A stretch of 64,000 nucleotides of DNA from Metridium senile (lineage: Eukaryota; Cnidaria; Anthozoa; Actiniaria; Metridiidae). The notes under the pieces are model-generated. The model saw only the letters and a program-made list of their open reading frames with translations. It had not been told where the DNA came from and made no database searches. Positions 57,161 to 64,000 of this stretch are shown piece by piece. The stretch covers positions 11,662,605 through 11,726,604 of the forward strand of contig OX459103.1 in the NCBI GenBank assembly GCA_949775045.1. The letters are read 5' to 3'. The translations under genes were made by a program, and so were the position numbers. How positions within the stretch are numbered: position 1 is the first letter of the stretch; each line of letters starts with the position of its first letter.

Positions 57161-57560
57161 ATTACAGCTAGAGTCGTTTCGATACACATTGTTGACTCGT
57201 TAAGAGAGCCGCTTGAGTATATGTTACAACCGCGAATAATAAACCAGTTTTAATTTTGAAAGTAAACATTTTGGATTTAAATGTAGTTATACAAAGAATA
57301 TAGCTGTGTATTTAAGGTTTATCGAGAAAAAATTCAAGCAATAAAGACGATGATTACAGCTAGAGTCGTTTCGATACACATTTAATAGTCACATTGTTGA
57401 CTCGTTTAGAGAGCCGCTTGAGTATATGTTACAACCGCGAATAATAAACCAGTTTTAATTTTGAAAGTAAACATTTTGGATTTAAATGTAGTTATTCTAA
57501 GAATATAGCTGTGTAGTTTAGGTTTATTGAGAAAAAAAATCAAGTATTAAATAAAGACGA
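57161..57560. repeat. Two tandem copies of 192 bp inside the Mutator-like element
   Basis: Copies start ATTACAGCTAGAGTCGTTTC at 57161 and 57353 and run through GAATATAGCTGTGTA. The second has a 10-bp insertion (TTAATAGTCA). Confidence 0.85.
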
Positions 57561-58030
57561 TAATTACGAGTTTCGATACAAATGACAACTTACAATCACC
57601 GCCGTAATTTAAAATGAAAACTTCGTATTTGTTTAGCATATTACTCATTCGCCATCCTCTTCTTGGCCTATCAAGGCAGTCTTAATGTCTTTGGATGTTA
57701 AGAAGTTCTCTTGGTCTCTCATGAGAGAAACCAAAGGTTAAATAACCAAAACAATGGATCCTTCCATGGTGGAAAACAAGCGGCGCTGTTTGGAAAATCA
57801 ATGATTTTCCTTAGCCAGTCGGTAGATAAACAAAACATCTTTGCCTTTTACTTATTCCTTCGTTGAATATCCTTAGATTTTTTGAAACCAAACGATTTCA
57901 AAGCATTTGAACAAGCACTTTCGAAGTCACTCTTATCCGCCATAATGTTCAGGATGAATTTTAATTTATTAATATTATGCCCCTCGATTTTCGAGGGGCA
58001 AATCGCTGATTGGCTGAGAAAAACAATGCC

Positions 58031-58105
58031 AAGCCGATGCGCCCAGCCGTTAGTGGGGAGAGTATCGCGGGCGCACGAAACCCCAACGGCTGAAATCTGA
58101 GCCTA
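58031..58105 (-). repeat. Right 75-bp terminal inverted repeat
   Basis: Reverse complement of the left repeat, followed by the duplicated TGATCACCT. Confidence 0.92.
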
Positions 58106-58172
58106 TGATCACCTCGGTTTCCATTGTTTTAAGAGGGACGTTATATTGCTATCATCCCTCTCCATGAATAGG

Positions 58173-58288
58173 AATGAGGGAAAATTAGAACTAATCTTCC
58201 CTCATTGCTATGTATGAGGGAAAATTAGTTCTAATTTTCCCTCATACATAGTAATGAGGGAAAGTTAGAACTAATTTTTCCTCATTAC
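58173..58288. repeat. Cluster of three related palindromes
   Basis: Three successive hairpins built on GAGGGAAA-TTAG / CTAA-TTCCCTC: 58173-58206, 58209-58250 (20-bp perfect arms, 2-bp centre) and 58251-58288. Together with CCCTC and GAGG outliers at 58157 and 58293 they suggest a miniature foldback element. Confidence 0.85.
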
Positions 58289-59659
58289 TATTCATGAGGT
58301 ATATAGTCCCTCATATATTACAATCACTGAGACTATCGTCGAAACACGCTGTTTCGGAAATTCATTTGATTTGTTATGGGGCCATACTTGATATTGCTGC
58401 ACACTCCTACGCGTGTGGGAGGCATTTTTGTCATTGCGCATGTGTATAAAACTGACATTGAGAATCAAAAAAATCAAATTATCAAGTTTAAAGTAACAAG
58501 GTGTTTATTTTATAATAGACCTTACACCATACACCACAAGGAGAGTTTCCACCATATTAGGCGATATTTGGCGACATTATTCAATTTAATTTTGTAAGAC
58601 ATATGACAACCCATGATTAACAGAATATGCGCTAGTAGGCGAGATTAAGCGATACATGACCACACAGTAGGCCTTACAAACCGCCTCAATGACAGAAGAA
58701 ATCTTAGTTTAACATCAAATCTCTTTTAAACAAGACAATCTACTAATTGCTTCATTGTTTGCAGGACTATGACAAGCAAAGTACAGCCAGGATTCACTAA
58801 GAATAACCTTTAAATAAAGGAAAAGTAGATAAACCAAAGATAGCATTTGTACTATTTAGAAAATAAATATCCGCCATGAGTATATATACAAATTCAAATC
58901 AGTTGACTCGCAACAAACCACATTTCATGGGGGTTCTCAAACTCATTATTCGATTAACATAGCGCATAGCCTATCGAGTTCTAAAATGTGCTCATTTCTT
59001 CGTTTTTTTATTGTTCTTTGTCGGTCACAAACTAAGTCTTACAGGGATTACATTGATTGCTGGCTTATGTCCGACTACACAAACAGTCTCACGACGTTGC
59101 ATTGGCCGAGCATCAACCGAACAAGTTTTCACATGAGAAAGCAAATAATAACAAATTTTGACGATTAGTTTGAATTATGCCCTAAGCCTATCGAACTACG
59201 CAAACTAGCGTTTAGTTTATTATTCGTGAGATATCATATATTTTAATCACGTATGTTAAATTTGTTCATAAGATACACCTAGTTAGCGCAGAAAGTCCGC
59301 TCAATATAATCATTGAAATGATTGTGCTGATATTAAAATGAAAAAAATCAAGTCCTCATTATCGGTCTTTAAAAATTTGTTTTCATCTTTAGTTCTCCTC
59401 TCTATAAGTAACACTAATGCTATGAATATTGGATATGAACACGATATATATATGAACGCAGAGAGCGGGAAAATGGCTGTCTCCAATCAAGGAAGATTTC
59501 CTTCAACAAGACGCATAACTGCGTAATCTCGGGATTCTCTTTGATGTGCAAAATAATTTTAATGTATACACCTAATTTCAAAAACGTTGCCATACAAATA
59601 GAACATTTGTACTTTTGGAATACATTAAAAAGACAAAGGAAGATCACAGAAGATCAACA
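58289..59659. other. AT-rich stretch with no recognised gene
   Basis: Short frames up to 75 codons on both strands show no motif, and codon content looks like AT-rich background. No RNA gene seen. Confidence 0.5.
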
Positions 59660-59860
59660 CGAAAACTTACATTTGACAACTTATTAGAACACTAATACGT
59701 TAGTTAAAGGTTTATTATCATTATTGGAGTGTTAGGTTAAATCATACACAGAATAACATGTGTTTTATTAAGTGATTTGAATCGAAGTACTGTTGTGTTT
59801 GTGTTTCGGCCCGGCCGGGTTCTTAATTAAAGCGCTTTCAAAACTGATCGCTTCTAGGCA
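59660..59860. repeat. 212-bp tandem repeat, first copy
   Basis: Runs from TTACATTTGACAACTTATT to GCTTCTAGGCA, where a 2.6-kb insertion begins. It matches the copies at 62485-63010. Confidence 0.85.
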
Positions 59861-62484
59861 GTGTTGTGGGCTCGCTCTAGTGTGACGTCTCGACACGATT
59901 CAAAATGGCGACCATTGTTTAACTCGGTTGTTTCCACAAAAACATTCGATTTTTTTTGCATTGCTGAACTTTTTTTTACTAGTGGGAGTTCTTTGATATT
60001 TAATAGTATCCAATAGTTCACTATAGCCAAATTTGTTGATCAGATTCGACGAAAATACTGCTTTTCTAGCCAATTTCGTGATGAACTGTGATGTCGGTCC
60101 AGTGCTGTTGATATGCAGTTTTTTACAAGTACACGAACGTAAAATCACAATGGATCAGTATTTTTCATCCAGAATAGGAGGTTTATACAAGTATATGACA
60201 ATCTTTGGATCTGCAAAGTTTCTCTCTGTTTGGCTTTGTGGTTGGTCTCATCAATCGAGTTGAAGGCTGATCTCACGAACTACAAGTCGAAATTACGAAC
60301 CCGAACTGGGAGACCCGAACAAAACAACTTTGCAGGTTAGTAAATGTATTCCCATTGAAGTTAAATCCTTAATTATCTTGATTTTGAACCTTGACATGAA
60401 TGTTTATGATGATTCAATGAGCTAAATGCATGCTTTTAAGATCGTATTTATGTGTATTTTATAATAGCTATCTAAAAATGCTTTGAAACTAGCTACCATA
60501 AATACCCAAGCTGTACCCTCTTTTTTAATTATTTGTCTTCAAAATCAATTCGTATATCAGTTGCTTTGTTAGAAGAATTTGATACAGTGCAGTATAAATA
60601 TTTCTGCTGTCCTGTTTTCACATCAGCTTACGGAATTAAATAATGATAATATATAACATGAAATTCATTGAATAATATTTCAAATTATGATTGAAAATCA
60701 GGATATAAAATCTGATATTTATCAAGCTAAGCTTCCATCAGCTATTGTGACAAACTTGAATTAAATTAAATGATGATTATATAGTTAAACATTTTGTGTT
60801 TTTTTTTTCCAGGTCAAATGGCTGGAAAAGATAACACACTATTTCAACAATGTGAACAGTGAAATAATAATTACTATTGTTGGTTTACACTGAACTATTC
60901 TATGCTTGTCATCTTGTTTATGCCAATGACTGGATAAACCCCTCTATTAACTCTGTTTGAGTGATACTGAATAAATATAGTGACTATAAATACAAACTAA
61001 AGTGGTTTTCATTAACACGTGAAACCCTCTTTAGTGTATTACTCTTTATACACTCTAATTTCATTGTGTTCTTTTGTTCTTATTAAGTTGACTATTACAC
61101 TTTAATCAATACACTTTGTTACTATTAAACTAATAGTTTCTATCCAGTGACTATTTAGTCAATACCACTCAACCAGAAACATCAAATACAAAAGAAAACA
61201 ATACCTCACCTTCACTACAGAAGAACTATTATACAGTTGCAATTTTATTTTCATGGATATAAGTGTTGTTGCTCTATCAAACTTTTGTCCCTGCCCCATA
61301 ACTGCTGTTTTGAATGCAACAGGATACCCTATAGCAGTTTCCCATTCATTACTAACAAGGTACAATAGATGCTTATTTTAATAAAAACATTGATTTTATT
61401 TCTATGTATCATCAGACAATGTTTTTTAAACATTAAAATGAAGTAAATTTGAAATTCTCCAAACCCCCCCCCCCTCCCCCCAGCTTTTTCAAACAGCAAT
61501 ACCAGTATTTCTATTTGACCTTTAATAATACAGTACACAAACATGATATAAGTTAAGCACAATTTGAACATGAAATTTTATACAAATAAATTAGAGCAAA
61601 AGCACTGAAACCATGATATATAAAAACAAATAAAAAAATACAAATTATGTAGTTAGGTTTACTATAACATACAGTTTCTATTTTAAATGTCATTCAACCA
61701 AAAAATCAGATACTAAGGAAACAATGACTCATTGTGACCAATAGTCAGTAAATAGGAAATATTGCATAGTCAGTAGCAATAATTGCATACATTTTCATGG
61801 ATAAAGTTATATACTAATATTAATTTTAAGTGCTCTATTTGTTGAACTTTTAAAAATAAATCAACAACTTCAATTTAACTATAAGCAATAGTACTGCAGA
61901 TTAATGCAATAACTGTTAGTTAAGATCGTTGTTTTTACTTGATAAAAATAGTAACAAACAAAACAGTCACATTCCTATCGAAATCATGTACAGGATAAGT
62001 TAATGTAAAGGCTGAGAAACTACACAAAAATCGATTGATGAAAAAAACCACAGCTCCAAATAAAACCAAAATCGAACTGGCTAGAGTTAAACTTATAACC
62101 AATATAACCTCCTATTTTCAAAATGTTCCATAAAGTTTTACCAACGAAATCATGATGTTTTCAAATGATGGTTGGCCATTTTCGATTAGGACCTGCAGCC
62201 TTCCCGAGAAGTTTTAACGAAAAAATACAGTCAACTACAAACGTTTTTTCGAGATCAGTTGCGCTCAACTAGTAAATCTATAAACAAAGAAAAGTCACTG
62301 TGGGTTAACTACTTTACAATGTGCTGTTTTACCTCTCTTTTATCTCGTTTTCTTAACTTCAAAATGGCGCTTTCAAACTAAACTAACAAGACATGATATG
62401 TAGCGTATCCATGTGACGTCACACTAGAGATCGCTGTAGATAGAGAATCTAATTTGCATACAATAGAGTCATCCCCTCCCTCCT
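59861..62484. mobile_element. Unclassified 2.6-kb insertion in the 212-bp repeat
   Basis: The repeat stops at GCTTCTAGGCA (59850-59860) and resumes with the same 11 bp (62485-62495), giving an 11-bp target duplication. Subterminal inverted matches occur: CTCTAGTGTGACGTC at about 59876 against GACGTCACACTAGAG at about 62416, and AAAATGGCG on both sides (about 59902 and 62362). The extreme ends do not match. Target size fits Mutator-like elements. Inside are a small frame (60033-60263) without known motifs, intron-like AG after a T-run near 60810, and a poly-C run near 61466. No transposase recognised. Confidence 0.55.
61464..61481. repeat. Poly-C run
   Basis: C tract interrupted by a single T. 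A G-quadruplex is possible on the minus strand. Confidence 0.8.
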
Positions 62485-63010
62485 GCTTCTAGGCAATAAA
62501 CTGGGCGAAAACATACATTTGTTAAACTTATTATGACACTAATACATTAGTTAAAGGTTTATTATCATTATTGGAGTGTTTAGGTTAAATCATACACAGA
62601 ATAACATGTGTTTTATTAAGTGATTTGAATCGAAATACTGTTGTGTATGTGTTTCGTTGCTAAGCGCTTTTCCTTTCGTCATAAACCCGGCTTTCGTAAC
62701 TCGCAAATTAACTCGGCGAAAACTGACATTTGTCCAACGTATTATAACACTAATACATTAGTTAAAAGTTTATTATCATTATTGGAGTGTTTAGGTTAAA
62801 TCATACACAGAATAACATGTGTTTTATTACGTGATTTGAATCGAAGTACTGTTGTGTTTGTGCTTTGGCTCGGCGGGGTTCTTAATTAAATCGCTTTCAA
62901 AACTGATCGCTTCTAGGCAATAAATTCGGCGAAAAGTTACATTTGTCAAACTTATTATCACACTAATACATTAGTTAATGGTTTATTATCATTAATGGAG
63001 TGTGTTTGAT
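62485..63010. repeat. 212-bp tandem repeat, further copies
   Basis: The landmark ACATTTGT...CACTAATAC recurs at 62514, 62726 and 62939, spacing 212-213 bp. Copies carry GGTTTATTATCATTA and AACATGTGTTTTATTA. The last copy is truncated near 63010. Confidence 0.88.
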
Positions 63011-63855
63011 TTAAGTAAACACCGAAATACCGTAATAAATCAGTTTATTTCGTATATTTGTGTGTATAAGTGACATTGACCATACTGCGCTTGCGTAGCC
63101 TTTTGGCGTTGAAGATGAAAAATAATAAAGGCGAAACTTATACTCGGATTCCACAGGAATCCCGAGTAATTAGCGACGGAAAAAAAGCTACATTATAGCA
63201 AGGAAAAGATAGCAAATAAACACACACAAAAAAATCAACAAAAGGTTGCAAAATATTATTCTGACAACATTTTGATGGAATAATTATTGATTTAAGTCGG
63301 CGTTTGGAAATTGAAACGCCGTTTTGGATATATATAACTGGAGCCGTAAAAATATTTTGGATGAATAATAAAATAACTAGTCGTTTCTATCAAAAGTAAA
63401 TTGCTGCGAGTTGTTTACATAATATTCCAAAGGCAGCCCAATTTTGGATATTCAGTAAGCGAATATGTAAGCATTATATTCAATAACCTGTCGAAATTGT
63501 ACGTTTTTAGTAATATAATATATATACATGCATGTCATCAGCGCTCGTGGAGTAGCGTGATGGAATCTCGAATACGGTTACGTGATAAGTTTAGATCGCA
63601 CTGGAATTCCATATTGATTGCAAGCATTGCTGTGTGTAACTGGCCGTTCGAAAAGTCGACTTGTTGAAAAAAAACAATTGAATGACTTTCAACGAAGGAG
63701 CTTTATTTACGTTCACTCATAGTGAATACCACTCATAGTGAATACCACTGTTTACATTTAATACAGTTAAACAACCTCAATAGGGATTGCGGCATCGATC
63801 TACCGGAAGCGTGGATGCCAACAATCAAGAAGCATGCTGGGACATCAAGCGTCAG
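63011..63855. other. Region upstream of the right-edge promoter, no gene recognised
   Basis: Holds an imperfect hairpin at 63142-63168 (ACTCGGATTCC / GGAATCCCGAGT) and a direct repeat CACTCATAGTGAATAC twice near 63715-63747. A TTG-started frame at 63401-63667 has no motif and is not called. Confidence 0.5.
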
Positions 63856-63894
63856 CCAATCACAGCGCCGATAATCCGACGAAAAGTATATAAG
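63856..63894 (+). promoter_or_regulatory. CCAAT and TATA box promoter
   Basis: CCAAT at 63856-63860 and TATATAAG at 63887-63894, 27 bp apart. A start site would fall near 63915-63922 and the ATG at 63927 follows closely, so the 5' leader would be very short. Confidence 0.5.
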
Positions 63895-63926
63895 ACAACC
63901 ATCATCCAGTCTACACCATCGCCCAT

Positions 63927-64000
63927 ATGCTGCTTGTTTTATTTGCGCTGTTCTTGTTTTTTTTCCTTGGTACGGCGGCTAACGTTCTATGCTATTTTGT
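63927..64000 (+). CDS. Start of a putative secreted or membrane protein (runs off window)
   Basis: The first ATG after the TATA box opens a frame of 24 codons to the window edge. The start is a strongly hydrophobic stretch (MLLVLFALFLFFFLGTAA), a classic signal-peptide profile with a small-residue cleavage site after TAA-type Ala residues. No family can be named. It could be coincidence in T-rich DNA, but promoter, ATG and signal profile agree. Confidence 0.4.
   Translation, partial: MLLVLFALFLFFFLGTAANVLCYF

Larger units (their letters stand above)
56741..58105. mobile_element. Non-autonomous Mutator-like element
   Basis: 1365 bp with perfect 75-bp terminal inverted repeats beginning TAGGCTCAGATTTCAGCC and a 9-bp target duplication TGATCACCT (56732-56740, 58106-58114). 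The 9-bp duplication and long terminal repeats are the Mutator hallmark. No transposase; the inner DNA is mostly a 192-bp tandem repeat. It inserted 14 bp beyond the end of the tRNA array. Confidence 0.88.

Noticed and set aside
63401..63667. 88-codon frame at the right
   Set aside because: Starts at TTG, has no motif and lies in AT-rich DNA.

Overview
The window is from a eukaryotic nuclear genome, most likely an AT-rich metazoan and plausibly a marine invertebrate such as a cnidarian. The grounds are eukaryotic Pol III tRNA genes, a Gmr1-like Ty3/gypsy element with a SCAN-like Gag, a tyrosine-recombinase (Ngaro/DIRS-group) retrotransposon, TTAA-targeting DNA transposons and Mutator-like elements. 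No host protein gene is complete; the only host coding candidate is a start at the extreme right edge.

The dominant structure (1082-56726) is a tandem array whose unit is about 1162 or 1175 bp, the difference being a 13-bp indel. Each unit carries three intron-less tRNA genes on the + strand in fixed order: tRNA-Lys(UUU), 290 bp later tRNA-Val(CAC or UAC), 553 or 566 bp later tRNA-Val(AAC), and 319 bp later the next Lys. I count 94 tRNA loci: 32 Lys, 31 Val(CAC/UAC) of which 8 are UAC, and 31 Val(AAC). Most fold canonically. Subsets share the same defect, and units at the right edge are decaying. Spacers are as homogeneous as genes, which indicates unequal crossing-over or gene conversion. 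Together the anticodons can read all Lys and Val codons.

Four large insertions interrupt the array: (i) 6258-9871, a TTAA-flanked element with about 0.6-kb inverted repeats and a 1.5-kb minisatellite core; (ii) 14728-16837, an element with a GC-rich hairpin end and no recognised coding; (iii) 25058-30092, a young LTR retrotransposon with 5-bp target duplication and LTRs about 99% identical, encoding Gag-protease-integrase but no reverse transcriptase or RNase H, and with one in-frame stop in integrase; (iv) 45278-53646, a minus-strand Ngaro-type element with split direct repeats, intact gag and tyrosine recombinase, a broken pol, and a second TTAA element (48688-52030) nested inside its RT.

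Flanks: at the left edge a partial Mutator-like transposase runs off the window on the minus strand (687-1). At the right of the array lie a non-autonomous Mutator-like element with perfect 75-bp terminal repeats and 9-bp target duplication (56741-58105), a palindrome cluster (58173-58288), a 212-bp tandem repeat interrupted by a 2.6-kb insertion (59861-62484), and at the edge a CCAAT/TATA promoter followed by an ATG and a signal-peptide-like start (63927-64000).
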